A stretch of 64,000 bases of DNA from contig JAXMBC010000001.1 in NCBI GenBank assembly GCA_046350055.1, positions 1,054,001 through 1,118,000 of the forward strand. Reading direction: 5' to 3'. A program made the translations under genes and the position numbers. Numbering within the stretch: position 1 is the first letter of the stretch; each line of letters opens with the position of its first letter. The notes below the pieces were generated by a model, which saw only the letters and a program-made list of their open reading frames with translations, was not told where the DNA came from and searched no databases. The stretch is from JAEUIE01 sp046350055. Lineage in GTDB: Bacteria > Planctomycetota > Planctomycetia > Gemmatales > HRBIN36. Below are positions 16,461-25,472 of the stretch, in pieces.

Positions 16461-16693
16461 ATTCGGCCAAAATCAGGACCGCATTAGGAAACGAATTCCC
16501 GACGACACCATTAAGTCACAGCTGAACTCAGGAAGTGCTTCGCCGACGGAGATACCCCCTCACCGCTGGCCAGACAGCTGGTACGTCAGTGTTCAATTGA
16601 CTTCGAAGGTGGAACTAATGAGAATGGAATCGCTACTGCTGTCATGCTTCACTTGAAATGACAATGGAGTGCACCCCTTACGAGAGACTGATC

Positions 16694-17101
16694 ATGAAAT
16701 GGACAAAACGATTGATCATCCTGGTATTTCTGCTCGTCGTACTGATTCCCATCATCATGTTACTCAGGATGAAATGGTACGGAGGCGTGTTGCACACGGA
16801 GAACTTCAACAAGATCACACCAGGCATGCTGTTGAGTGATGTAGAGGCACTCCTGGGAGGTCCATCCGGCAATTACGGTCGCCCCTGGCCAACAACTTTT
16901 GGTCAATCTGACGAAGGAATTGTGGTTCCATCTGCAACAAAGGTACGCTATTGGGTGAATGACAGTTGCAAACTGGAGATCTACTTCACCAGCGGAAACA
17001 CCGTATCCTTCACGCACAAGCGTGCCAGTTATTTTCAGAGTGGAGAGATGACCTTTGCTGAGAAGGTGAAGTACATATTCTCTCGGCTGCTCGCGTGGTG
17101 A
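16694..17101 (+). CDS. Membrane-anchored SmpA/OmlA-like protein
   Basis: 135 aa from ATG 16694. One N-terminal helix (LIILVFLLVVLIPIIMLL) is followed by an extracytoplasmic domain with FNKITPGMLLSDVEALLGGP (about 37-56). The ITPGM...VEALLGGP segment recalls the small lipoprotein-like SmpA/OmlA fold; the same motif is common in Gemmata-type genomes, where function is unknown. Likely single-gene unit. Confidence 0.65.
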   Translation: MKWTKRLIILVFLLVVLIPIIMLLRMKWYGGVLHTENFNKITPGMLLSDVEALLGGPSGNYGRPWPTTFGQSDEGIVVPSATKVRYWVNDSCKLEIYFTSGNTVSFTHKRASYFQSGEMTFAEKVKYIFSRLLAW

Positions 17102-17207
17102 TAGCGGTTTGGTCACGAATTGATCAAGATCCCTTGAACAGCAAATATGTCAGCATGGTTTGTATTGGGAGATTGCCATCAAGGCGGGACTGAAGACACT
17201 CAGATAA

Positions 17208-17420
17208 ATGGGAATCAAGATGATTGGGGTAAAAGCAGCACTGTTCTTCTGCATATTCATGGCCTTCATTATGACAGGCGTGATAGTTTCTGTCAGGTAC
17301 AGTTTCCCTTTCATCTACGGTGTGTTTGTCGGTATTCTTGTGAGTTACATGCTGTATTCTGTCTATTCATGGTGCCTGTATTTCAACACATGGCTTCGTG
17401 CGCGACACGATCATGAATAA
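17208..17420 (+). CDS. Small membrane protein
   Basis: 70 aa, MGIKMIGVKAALFFCIFMAF. Two hydrophobic helices (about 8-27 and 31-55) separated by YSFPF, with a charged tail RARHDHE. No family recognised. It lies 100 bp after the SmpA-like gene on the same strand. Confidence 0.5.
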   Translation: MGIKMIGVKAALFFCIFMAFIMTGVIVSVRYSFPFIYGVFVGILVSYMLYSVYSWCLYFNTWLRARHDHE

Positions 17421-17622
17421 AAGTGGCTGCGGCATCGTGCTCTCATAGCGGGGAGGCACGTACAGCGTGCCTACGAGTACTGTACGTACCACAAGTGGCT
17501 CGTGGTGTCTCGACCGAACTCGGTGACGATTTCGCAATTCTCTGAAAGATTTCGACGCAGACCGTCTACCTGCTCTTGTGAGGTGGTACTTCTCCACCTG
17601 ACACCAACCACAGGAGATGATC

Positions 17623-18222
17623 ATGATTACGCTTCGTACTTCTACCCGCCTGACTCTCGCCGTCTTGTCCGTGAGCCTCGGCGCAACTGTTGCCCTTGCC
17701 GCCGACAAGAAGCCCAGCAAGCCAGCCAAGGCGAATGCCCCTGCTGTTGTGCAAAAGACACACACACCGGCTATCACATCTCCTCGAGATGTAGCCAGCA
17801 GGCAAGCAACTGGTCGGACCAGGCAACCTCAGCAGTTCAGTATGCAGGCACTCGTCACGAACGAGCAGATCAAGAGAAAACCTACTAAGCAATTGAATAG
17901 CGGAGGCGGAGTGTCGGCTCAGAATGATGCCGGCACACGGAATGGGACCAGCCTGGCACTCGAAGGCATGATTGACATGGTCAAGGGTATGGGCAAGGTG
18001 CTCTCTCCGAAGGGGAACACTCATGAAGGGTTGGAGCAGACCTCCAAGGGATGGGCTAAGGTCAAGACAGGTAGCAACGGCGATCCCTCCGACAACGGCC
18101 CCAAGCTCAATGATGAAGGCAACAGCAACGGCAACAACAACGGAAACAACAACAACAACAATGGCAATGGCTCGGGCGGCAACGGATCGAGCGGTGGCAC
18201 CGGCGACAGCACCGGCAAGTAA
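17623..18222 (+). CDS. Secreted protein with Asn/Gly-rich tail
   Basis: 199 aa from ATG 17623; AGGAG lies seven bases upstream, which rules out the ATG at 17617. Signal peptide TRLTLAVLSVSLGATVALAA (cleavage near residue 28), a Lys/Pro-rich mature start, and a low-complexity C-terminus (SNGNNNGNNNNNNGNGSGG). No catalytic motif. Probably an exported or surface-associated structural protein. Followed by a strong terminator. Confidence 0.65.
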   Translation: MITLRTSTRLTLAVLSVSLGATVALAADKKPSKPAKANAPAVVQKTHTPAITSPRDVASRQATGRTRQPQQFSMQALVTNEQIKRKPTKQLNSGGGVSAQNDAGTRNGTSLALEGMIDMVKGMGKVLSPKGNTHEGLEQTSKGWAKVKTGSNGDPSDNGPKLNDEGNSNGNNNGNNNNNNGNGSGGNGSSGGTGDSTGK

Positions 18223-18239
18223 TTCCAGTCTCACTCTTC

Positions 18240-18278
18240 AGAGCGGACCACCCCCTCGGGTGCTCCGCTCTGTTGTTT
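18240..18278 (+). terminator. Rho-independent terminator
   Basis: Stem AGAGCGGA(C)CACC / GGGTG(C)TCCGCTCT with loop CCCTC at 18240-18271, followed by GTTGTTT. Placed 17 bp after the stop of the secreted protein gene. Confidence 0.8.
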
Positions 18279-18378
18279 GCTGGGCGGGTTAACGAACAGT
18301 TGTTGCAGGTACTTGTCTATCGTCGTGAGCAGTTCGCTCCAACCCTGGTCGCAGCATGGTCAGTGGAGGTTTCCCCTT

Positions 18379-18417
18379 GGTCCAGCCATAGCTAGCGTGG
18401 GTACACGCAAGCTATGG
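18379..18417. repeat. Inverted repeat
   Basis: CCATAGCT...AGCTATGG arms around AGCGTGGGTACACGCA, 60 bp before the next gene. A related hairpin with CCCAGGG/CCCTGGG arms and a GTGTAC core lies at about 35569-35602. Confidence 0.5.
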
Positions 18418-18476
18418 CACACGACGAAATGGTTGGCAGGAAAGACGCGACAATAAAACATCTACGAGGAGAAAAC

Positions 18477-18758
18477 ATGTCATCCATTCGCTATCTGGCA
18501 GCCATCGGACTGGCCTTGTGCCTGGGTGCATTTGCTGAAGCAGGTGAAAAGGACGCGTCTGGCGTACATGCTGCTAAGGTGCAGCCGTCGGCCCCTCGCG
18601 GTGGCCACACGGGCCAGGCAAAGGGATGGGTCGGGGCGGGAGTCGAATGGTGCATCAAACCCGCATTCCAAACTACTCGACCCGCACCGGGTATTGGTTC
18701 GTGGACATCCTGGGTAGAAGTAAGATCTGCTCCCAGAATCGCAGCGAAGAAACGTTAA
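18477..18758 (+). CDS. Small secreted protein
   Basis: 93 aa. The ATG at 18477 follows GAGGAG by six bases; the reading upstream to 18414 is not needed. Signal peptide MSSIRYLAAIGLALCLGAFA with a cleavage site near AEA-G, then a basic, Gly-rich mature peptide with single Cys and several Trp (GWVGAGVEWCIKP, GSWTSWVEV). Function unknown. Confidence 0.6.
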   Translation: MSSIRYLAAIGLALCLGAFAEAGEKDASGVHAAKVQPSAPRGGHTGQAKGWVGAGVEWCIKPAFQTTRPAPGIGSWTSWVEVRSAPRIAAKKR

Positions 18759-18929
18759 CTGCTGCATCGTTAACCGTACCCGCAGTCAACGGTACAGAAC
18801 GCAATCCGATTATCGAGACAATACTCATCGCGCAATCCACTTCAGAGGTAATTGATTTATTTGATAACGCCGTCGGGAATAATTCGAACAGGCTTGCATC
18901 GTAAGCGTGAATACACGCAGCTTGCTATC

Positions 18930-19265
18930 ATGTTTTCTAAATCAATCGTATCGCTCATTAATCTGCTTGTCACTCTAACGGTGCTCGCGCTCCATGTTGG
19001 GGCATCTTTGTTAGTGTCGTTTGTAGCTGGATTGATATGTTGTTACATCTACTCGCAGACCTTGCATACCCGCCTGCCGCCTGACACCAAGGACTGTGTT
19101 ACTGGAGGAATGGCACCATTCCTGAAAATCCAGTTCATATTCCTGATCATCGGAGCAATCATTGGATGTATCTGGTGGTTTAACTCGACGGTCAAGGCCT
19201 TGGCCAGTCAGACTTTGCAGGCCAAGAGTGAGGGTAGCGATTGGGCCAACAGTCGTGGCACGTAG
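18930..19265 (+). CDS. Small integral membrane protein
   Basis: 111 aa from ATG 18930 (MFSKSIVSLINLLVTLTVLA). Three hydrophobic segments: about 5-25, 27-43 and 68-90. A polar loop TRLPPDTKDCVTGG separates the last two, and the tail is hydrophilic. No family recognised. Confidence 0.5.
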   Translation: MFSKSIVSLINLLVTLTVLALHVGASLLVSFVAGLICCYIYSQTLHTRLPPDTKDCVTGGMAPFLKIQFIFLIIGAIIGCIWWFNSTVKALASQTLQAKSEGSDWANSRGT

Positions 19266-19416
19266 CATGCCCCACTGGCCTGTTGGGAGACTACGAGACT
19301 AAGTTCATGATGAACTTCGCCGCAAGAGATAGCCACGCTGCCATATTGTCATTGGCATGCCTGCCCACCAGCTACAATAACCCTCGGCTAGCCCTCTCTT
19401 CCAAGAACACCACCAC

Positions 19417-21018
19417 ATGGATCGCCAGAAGTACGACCACCTGGTGAAGACCTTCTTCACCTGCGATACGGCAAGCATCTCCAGCATCTTTCAGGAGTTG
19501 CTGCGGGCAGCGGCAGCGGAGGAATCCCTTCCTCCGGGGCATCTCATGTCGCAGAACTACGACACGGCCCAGGTTAACCCTGAGATCCATGTGTTGCCGG
19601 GCAACCTGAAGGATGCCCGCGACGCCATCTTCCCCTTCTTCTGGGGCACCGATGGATGGTCCTCTCCACTCCACCTGGAAAACGTGCGTGGCCCGGCCAA
19701 CAACGCATCGCTTATCGGGGCGCTGGCCTGCCTGTTGAAGAACCCCAACCTCTGCACCGATACTTACAGCCAGCGGTCGAACGAGCTGGAAGTGAAAGCC
19801 ATCACCGCTCTCGCCAATCTGCTCTTCTACCACACCAACGACCCGTGGGGTGTGTTCACCATGGGAGGCACCATCTCCAATATGTATGGTGCCCGCATCG
19901 GCATCGAGAAGGTGCTCCCCGGGGCAATGCACCGGGGACTGGGAGGCGAGAAACTCGCCGGCATCGTCTCGCAGGCATCCCACTACTGCAACCAGACCAT
20001 CGCTGGCTGGCTCGGCCTGGGCACCGAGCACCTGCACGCCATCCCCACCGATGCCAACCTCTCCATGCGGCTCGATCTGCTCACCGAGAAGCTCGAGGAA
20101 CTCTACTCCCAGCAGATCAAGGTGGCCTACGTGGTCGCCACCTTCGGCACCACGGATGGCTTCGGTATCGACGACATCGACACCATCCGCACGATCCTCC
20201 ATGAGCAGGCGAAGAAGCACAGCCAGCCTGCACCGCAGTTGCACGTCGATGCTGCGGTGGGATGGGTGACGAGCTTCCTCAGCGACTACGATACCGAGAA
20301 GAACCCGCATCGCTTTTCACCGACGATGATCCCGCTGATCCAGACAGTGAAACGGCTCAACCAGGGGCTGCGGTCAGCCGATTCCATCGCGGTCGATTTC
20401 CACAAGATGGGCTGGGGCCACTACCCCAGCAGCGCGTTCATCGTGAATCATCGCAGCGACCTGAAGTATCTATCACGCACAGTGGAGCAAACGCCTTACT
20501 TTTCGGAAGCCGACTCGCGCCGTGATCCTGCCCTCTTCACACTCGAATGCTCCCGCCCCGGCCTCGGGCCCTACACCGTGATGGCCTCGCTGAACGGCAT
20601 GGGTCTGGAAGGCTGGCAACTGCTGGTAGTCCGGGCCCTGGAGCTGGCCAACATCCTGAAAGAGCGGCTGAGCAAGCTCGAGTATTGCCAGGTGCTGAAC
20701 GCCGGCACTGTCGGTCCCAGTGTCTGTTTCTGGGTGCTGCCCAAGGGCAGAAACGCCCGGGAGATCCTGGATCGGCTGATGGCCGGGCAGTTGCCAGCAG
20801 ACAAGGTGGAGCGCTACTTCGCCGAGATTCGCCGCATGTATGACAAGCGGGACAAGGTGATCGACCCGACGAAAGATGCCCGCCTCAGCTTTACCACCAG
20901 CATGGGCTACTACCCGCACGGCATCGCCTTGCCCGCCTGGAAAGCCGTCTTCTTCAACCCCCGGACCGATGAATCACACATCGACCGGCTGATGTACAGC
21001 ATCGAGGAGATGGTGTAG
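19417..21018 (+). CDS. PLP-dependent decarboxylase (glutamate/aromatic amino acid decarboxylase-like)
   Basis: 533 aa fold-type I enzyme of the group II decarboxylase superfamily. GVFTMGGTISNMYGARIG (about 146-163) is the cofactor phosphate region, LHVDAAVGW (about 275-283) carries the Asp pairing with the pyridine nitrogen, and DFHKMGWGHYP provides the Schiff-base lysine, Lys330. The C-terminal domain is complete (SFTTSMGYYPHGIALP). Substrate cannot be told from sequence; superfamily members use glutamate, aspartate, tyrosine or other amino acids. Stands alone between small genes. Confidence 0.88.
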   Translation: MDRQKYDHLVKTFFTCDTASISSIFQELLRAAAAEESLPPGHLMSQNYDTAQVNPEIHVLPGNLKDARDAIFPFFWGTDGWSSPLHLENVRGPANNASLIGALACLLKNPNLCTDTYSQRSNELEVKAITALANLLFYHTNDPWGVFTMGGTISNMYGARIGIEKVLPGAMHRGLGGEKLAGIVSQASHYCNQTIAGWLGLGTEHLHAIPTDANLSMRLDLLTEKLEELYSQQIKVAYVVATFGTTDGFGIDDIDTIRTILHEQAKKHSQPAPQLHVDAAVGWVTSFLSDYDTEKNPHRFSPTMIPLIQTVKRLNQGLRSADSIAVDFHKMGWGHYPSSAFIVNHRSDLKYLSRTVEQTPYFSEADSRRDPALFTLECSRPGLGPYTVMASLNGMGLEGWQLLVVRALELANILKERLSKLEYCQVLNAGTVGPSVCFWVLPKGRNAREILDRLMAGQLPADKVERYFAEIRRMYDKRDKVIDPTKDARLSFTTSMGYYPHGIALPAWKAVFFNPRTDESHIDRLMYSIEEMV

Positions 21019-21076
21019 GGGTGTATTGACAGTGTATATTGACCGTCTTTGCGGGATACGGACAAGGAGTACTCTG

Positions 21077-21361
21077 TTGACAGCAAATACCAAGACGAGC
21101 GTAGTGATCAATCTTCGGATGAAGTTGCCGCAGCGGCAATTGATCGACCAGGCTGCTTCTGCCGTCGGCAAGAACCGTAGTGAGTTTCTGCTTGAGGCAG
21201 CCACCCGTGCTGCCCAGGAAACGCTAGCGGATCAACGGGTGTTCCCGATGACAGCGGAACAGTGGAAGCGGTTTCATGCGGCTCTCGATGCCAGGCCCAG
21301 GGTCAATGCCAAGCTTCGCAAGGTGCTTGCAGCGGCTTCTCCTTGGGAAACGTCGAAGTAG
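21077..21361 (+). CDS. tacA: TacA-type antitoxin (DUF1778, ribbon-helix-helix)
   Basis: 94 aa. The TTG at 21077 is chosen as start because AAGGAG (21064-21069) is spaced seven bases before it. VVINLRMKLPQRQLIDQAAS (about 9-28) is the RHH DNA-binding strand-helix, AVGKNRSEFLLEAATRAAQE the second helix of DUF1778. The C-terminal RVFPMTAEQWKRFHAALDAR is the toxin-neutralising tail. Family knowledge: it binds its own promoter and a GNAT toxin that acetylates aminoacyl-tRNA. Here the toxin directly downstream is truncated. Confidence 0.85.
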   Translation: MTANTKTSVVINLRMKLPQRQLIDQAASAVGKNRSEFLLEAATRAAQETLADQRVFPMTAEQWKRFHAALDARPRVNAKLRKVLAAASPWETSK

Positions 21362-21587
21362 TCAGGGCAAGGGGCTGGGGCAGGCATTGCTGAAAGATGC
21401 TTTACTGCGAACCGCACAGGCAGCAGACCTGGCCGGTATTCGTGCCGTGATGGTGCATGCCATTTCCGAGGATGCCAGGGCGTTCTATCGGCAAGCAGGA
21501 TTTATCGAGTCGCCCCATGATGCGATGACACTGTTCCTGACTCTGCAGGAAATACGGGCGACGATGCGGAGTGTGATGGAGGGGTAG
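21360..21587 (+). pseudogene. Truncated TacT-type GNAT toxin
   Basis: 75 codons without a proper start, in the frame that continues past the antitoxin stop. GKGLGQALLKDALLRTAQAA matches the acetyl-CoA-binding region (R/Q-G-x-G-x-A loop and helix) and ARAFYRQAGFIESP the C-terminal strand of TacT toxins. The first 80-90 residues of the usual roughly 165-aa toxin are missing, evidently lost by a deletion that ends at the antitoxin stop codon. Not expected to be active. Confidence 0.75.
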
Positions 21588-21606
21588 CGCGGAAGCATCG
21601 CATGCT

Positions 21607-21670
21607 GGGGCGAGCTTGATGCCTCGCGAGCACAAGTGTCTCGCGACTGTGGCGTTCGACCCACCCTGCC
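21607..21670. repeat. Family F repeat, copy 1
   Basis: GGGGCGAGCTTGATG at the left, TTCGACCCACCCTGCC at the right. Inverted with respect to copy 2 at 22461-22527, so the two bracket the gene 21755-22456. Further copies: about 25408-25478 (part), 32765-32830 and 32849-32911. Confidence 0.75.
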
Positions 21671-21754
21671 TGACTGCTGCTTCCCCCATCCATCACCAGA
21701 CAGTTGCAGCAATTCCCACTGTGCACGGAGCGTCCCATCAGCTAGAGTTGCTTC

Positions 21755-22456
21755 ATGGGCGATTCTCAGCTAACAAGTCGGCCTGCGCGCACTGCCCTTG
21801 GCTGGTCTCTCCTCGTTCTCGGTACCGTGCTCTGCGCTCTCTTTGGTCCAGCGCTGCTCGTTGATGAACTCTATGCAAGCTGGAAAATGTCAGAGGTCGT
21901 TGATGGCGTGGTCATGACGAATGATTTCAGAGAGAAAGTTGCGACTAATGAAACTTCACTCAGGTTCGTGAGCATCGAGTACACTGTTCAAGGCATCAGA
22001 TACTTTGGAGTGAAGTACGGAGCAAGTTGGTTCTGGCCTCAACGAGAGCGAGAGTCATTTCTTGCCAGTCTGATAACGGAAATCCACTATCAGCCGGGGA
22101 CCATCGTCCCGGTTTACTATGCAAACGATCATCCTGAACGAAGTTGTCTTCACCGGGGAGTGAGTAGTATCGCATTAGGGCTGATGCTCATGAGTCTGGC
22201 GATAGCAAGTGCCTTGGCAGTACAACAGTGGAGCAGACTGCTTTGGTTGCATGAAGACGGGTATACAGGACTTTTCATGCTGTTTGCATTGCTATTACTT
22301 CTCTTCGGTCCGACTGTCGTGAATATGACATGGGCAATCGTGATCTTGGTTTTCATGGTGGGATGTTCCACTCCTGTTTGGAAGTGGCTCAAATCACATT
22401 CACCACGAGCCGTACAGTCTGATGTCCTTGATTCGTCATCAGATATGCAGGGTTAG
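21755..22456 (+). CDS. DUF3592-like membrane protein
   Basis: 233 aa, ATG 21755. One N-terminal helix (ALGWSLLVLGTVLCALFGPA), an extracytoplasmic beta-rich domain of about 100 residues (FVSIEYTVQGIRYFGVKYG, IHYQPGTIVPVYYANDHPER), then three helices. The sequence -YTVxGxxYxG- followed by YxPGxxVxVYYxPxxPxxS is the DUF3592 layout. Function unknown. Flanked by inverted copies of the family F repeat. Confidence 0.7.
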   Translation: MGDSQLTSRPARTALGWSLLVLGTVLCALFGPALLVDELYASWKMSEVVDGVVMTNDFREKVATNETSLRFVSIEYTVQGIRYFGVKYGASWFWPQRERESFLASLITEIHYQPGTIVPVYYANDHPERSCLHRGVSSIALGLMLMSLAIASALAVQQWSRLLWLHEDGYTGLFMLFALLLLLFGPTVVNMTWAIVILVFMVGCSTPVWKWLKSHSPRAVQSDVLDSSSDMQG

Positions 22457-22460
22457 TTTG

Positions 22461-22527
22461 GGCAGGGTGGGTCGAACGTTAAGTCATCGTGGTGTTCGCG
22501 ATTTCGCGACGTCAAGCTCGCCCCACC
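22461..22527. repeat. Family F repeat, copy 2
   Basis: GGCAGGGTGGGTCGAACG at the left, AAGCTCGCCCCACC at the right. Starts four bases after the DUF3592 stop. Inverted relative to 21607-21670. Confidence 0.75.
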
Positions 22528-22742
22528 GCACGGCAGCGACATAGTAGTGTCAATGCACGGTACCTCCGCGATCAGGGTTCGGTGATCGTGGATGCTACCG
22601 TACTACTTCGTCCACTTCGCCAGTTGGAAGTAATCGTACCGATCCGGGTGAGATATTCGGAAGCTCGCTTCCCGATACCCTGCTACGTCACACAATCGGC
22701 CTGGTCAGGCTACGCACAGCCCAACCAGGCCAACCATCCAGC

Positions 22743-24011
22743 TTACAGAGGCAGGTAGGTGATCCGGCTGCTGCGGGCACCCTGCACCTGCACATTGGGC
22801 GTCACCCACAGGTAATCAAGCGGGCCGGCTTTCACCTGGGCCACGACCTTGCCCAGCGTCATGTAGTTCGGGTAAGCCGCCAGGTGGATGTTGTCGGCAT
22901 TGCCTTCACCCTTGACGCGCACGCGGAAGTAGGCATCGGTAGCATCCGCAGCGAGAATCGTAGCGATGTGGATGTCGTCCTTATTGCTACCACCTTCCAC
23001 GCTCAGGTCGATAGACCCGGTATTGATCAGCGGAGTCATGATGCTCGTTTCCACGACGGCGCTACCCGTCGTAACAGGGTTCATCATGGTAAGGGTGCCG
23101 ACGTTGATATTGTCTTTCCCAGCACCACCATCAATGGCGAACTTGACATCTCCGGAGTTATTGAAGGCAGCATTATCACCGAGGCCGACACCGAGAGTAT
23201 CGTCGCCGGAGCCACCACGCATGCGCACCTTCAGCTCGCCTGTATTCTCATACGTGTAGCCATTCAGCGGTAATAATTCACCATTACCGTTGGTGTAGGT
23301 TTCAAAGCCAAAGAAGAGATTGTCGTTGCCCGACTCACCACCCACATCGAGCTGAATGGTGCCCGCGTTGTAGCCTTCACTGCTGGTACTGCCAAGGAAC
23401 GCATTGACAGTGTCGCTGCCTGAACCGCCAAAGACATCAGTGTGGATGGCTCCACCGTAGTTGCTTCCACCATAGCGGAAGCCGACATAGTCGTTGCCCG
23501 ATTGGCCATTCAGCCTGACACGCAGGCGGTCACCGGAATGGAGATCAGCAAAGAACCCCATGTAGATGTCGTCGTTGCCAGAACCGCCATCGACGTTGAA
23601 TTCGTAGTGGCAGGGAGCCATGGGAATGGCTGGTCCCATCATGACACCGCTGCCATAGATATCAGCATCGAACTTGTCATTGCCGGAGCCCAGGTCCACG
23701 TCCATACGGAGCGTGGGAGAGCCCATCGACTTGTTATCGACATAAAACGTTACGCCATCGTCGCCACCATAGGCGTTGATGCGGATGCGGCTGATGCCCG
23801 AATAGTTGACACCGAAGTTGCCATCGGCCTGGACGTTATAATTGCCGTTCCCCGCATCCTGAATGTCGACATAATCCGGACCGGAGGAACCTTTGAGAAA
23901 CAGGGTAGCACCCTGCTGCCAGACGCTGAACGCCGGCACCTGACGGTCTTCCAGGGCTTCCAGGCGTGGCTGAAAACGGTTCCTGCCAGCAGCACGAAGA
24001 TTGACTCGCAT
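22743..24011 (-). CDS. Secreted RTX-like repeat protein with planctomycete N-terminal motif
   Basis: 422 aa from ATG 24011; the frame upstream to 24107 lacks support. The N-terminus MRVNLRAAGRNRFQPRLEAL followed by EDRQVPAF is the RxRLExLEDRxxPA motif seen at the start of many exported Gemmata-type proteins in place of an ordinary signal peptide. The body consists of repeats GGSGNDDIYMGF, GQSGNDYVGF, GESGNDNLFFGF and GGAGKDNINVG, which resemble the calcium-binding GGxGxDxxx nonapeptides. Probably a calcium-stabilised beta-roll exposed outside the cytoplasm; no catalytic domain. Confidence 0.8.
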   Translation of the reverse strand: MRVNLRAAGRNRFQPRLEALEDRQVPAFSVWQQGATLFLKGSSGPDYVDIQDAGNGNYNVQADGNFGVNYSGISRIRINAYGGDDGVTFYVDNKSMGSPTLRMDVDLGSGNDKFDADIYGSGVMMGPAIPMAPCHYEFNVDGGSGNDDIYMGFFADLHSGDRLRVRLNGQSGNDYVGFRYGGSNYGGAIHTDVFGGSGSDTVNAFLGSTSSEGYNAGTIQLDVGGESGNDNLFFGFETYTNGNGELLPLNGYTYENTGELKVRMRGGSGDDTLGVGLGDNAAFNNSGDVKFAIDGGAGKDNINVGTLTMMNPVTTGSAVVETSIMTPLINTGSIDLSVEGGSNKDDIHIATILAADATDAYFRVRVKGEGNADNIHLAAYPNYMTLGKVVAQVKAGPLDYLWVTPNVQVQGARSSRITYLPL

Positions 24012-24308
24012 GGTGTACTCCAGGTTGACAAACCACTTCTGCCAGTCGGCACAACATGCCCGACCAGCCTGTGACACCCTGCTGTCACCATGACAGCTAC
24101 GTGTCACACTGTCAGTCTATTCAGTTTGCCAGGGCCGCCGGAAGGAAATGTGGAGGGCGAACGAGCCTGTAGAAACTGACAACTGGACATCCAGGTCATA
24201 ATTTGTAGCACGACGAGATTGGGAAGGCATGATTTGCGTGCAATACCGACTCCCACGAGGTATATTGCAATTGCCTGGAAGATTGCCGCTGCGGGATGCG
24301 AGGTTCCA
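24012..24308. other. Intergenic region between divergent genes
   Basis: About 300 bp between the minus-strand repeat protein and the plus-strand membrane protein. Several TGTGACA/TGTCAC tracts (24072-24115) may be regulatory. No gene seen. Confidence 0.4.
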
Positions 24309-24794
24309 ATGTCGTCACATGTTCCTGACGTACCCCCCGAGCAACCGGGACCGCCCTCACGACCCTCCCTGTCAAGGGAACTATGGACTCTCAGCAAGGT
24401 CATCCTCGGAGTTGCGTTCATCGCCTTTGGTTGCTGGCGAATATGGATGATCGCGTTCGGTCCGGATGAATCGTTGCTCTTCGGGTACCGGGTGAGGACC
24501 ACGAGTGCCACGAAGCAGGCGCAAATACTGAGGGAGCAGGGCCTCGCCCTCCGCGAATTAACCAGAACCGTGCCCGACCCCAAGCAGCGGGCCGACCGAG
24601 CCGCGGAAATCACAAAGAACATGGAGGCCCGGATCGTGGAACAAGCCGACATCGATCGCCGAGGGTATCGCACGCAACGATGGATGGAACTGTTCGTAGT
24701 CGCATTTCTATTCTACACCGCTCCGGGTCTGGTTACTGCAGGCAAAGGTATCCTGTGGGGACTGAAGAACAAGCAGAACCAGCCCCCGGAATGA
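24309..24794 (+). CDS. Membrane protein with two helices, uncharacterised
   Basis: 161 aa from ATG 24309 (MSSHVPDVPPEQPGPPSRPS). A proline-rich cytoplasmic head, a helix (VILGVAFIAFGCWRIWMIAF, about 30-49), a charged coiled segment (KQAQILREQGLALRELTRTV; AEITKNMEARIVEQADIDRR) and a C-terminal helix (LFVVAFLFYTAPGLVTAGKG). No family recognised. Confidence 0.5.
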   Translation: MSSHVPDVPPEQPGPPSRPSLSRELWTLSKVILGVAFIAFGCWRIWMIAFGPDESLLFGYRVRTTSATKQAQILREQGLALRELTRTVPDPKQRADRAAEITKNMEARIVEQADIDRRGYRTQRWMELFVVAFLFYTAPGLVTAGKGILWGLKNKQNQPPE

Positions 24795-24960
24795 ACAGGC
24801 ACCAGCGTGCAACAGAAGGGTGAATACCTTTCGACCTGCCAGCACCGTCCTATCATTTGCCGCTACGCGTACAGCCCAGCCCGGGCACCACTGCACCTGA
24901 GATTGCGATTGCGGTATCTCGTCCTGCCTGCTATCAGTCGCCATCGTGCGGAGGGACGTT

Positions 24961-25323
24961 ATGCTCACCCTACAACTCGTCTGGCGGACCGGGCAGTTGA
25001 GTTTGCTCTTGCTGGCCCTGGCTTCCTTCTGTCTATGTGCCTGCGGAACGATGGCCAGCTTGCAGGAGATCACCCCGCAGAGCGACCCTGCGTTGCTCTA
25101 CTATTCAGGCATCCGACTCGATGCGAAAATCATGCTGGAAGAAACGCTCAAAGCCCGCATCGTTTCCGTCGCATTCCGAACCCTGGACTTCCCGTTATCC
25201 TTTGCCTGCGACACTGTCCTGCTGCCGTTCCATGCCTGGTCACACATACAACAGTCCATCAACCCGCCCCCAGCAGTCCAGCCAGAAGCAAGCAGCGACC
25301 CCAAAGCTGAGGTTCATAAGTAG
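24961..25323 (+). CDS. YceK/YidQ-like lipoprotein
   Basis: 120 aa from ATG 24961. Signal peptide with lipobox (LLLALASFCLCAC, lipidated Cys about 28) followed by GTMASL. The later motif DFPLSFACDTVLLPFHAW is the D-x-P-x-S-x-x-x-D-T-x-x-x-P signature of the YceK/YidQ (DUF1375) lipoproteins, with YSGIRLDAKI before it matching the Y-x-G-x-x-x-D element. Function unknown; the protein should sit in a cell-envelope membrane. Confidence 0.7.
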   Translation: MLTLQLVWRTGQLSLLLLALASFCLCACGTMASLQEITPQSDPALLYYSGIRLDAKIMLEETLKARIVSVAFRTLDFPLSFACDTVLLPFHAWSHIQQSINPPPAVQPEASSDPKAEVHK

Positions 25324-25472
25324 CTGGCTTCAGACTCGGCAGCATGTGGGCGACATCGACTCCGCGTGATCGTGAACTCATCATTAGGGAGACAACGAAG
25401 CCAGGCAGGGTGGGTCGAGCGCAAAAGCTTCGTGGCAATCTTGCTCTTGCGTCTCTATTGTATCGCTCGACC

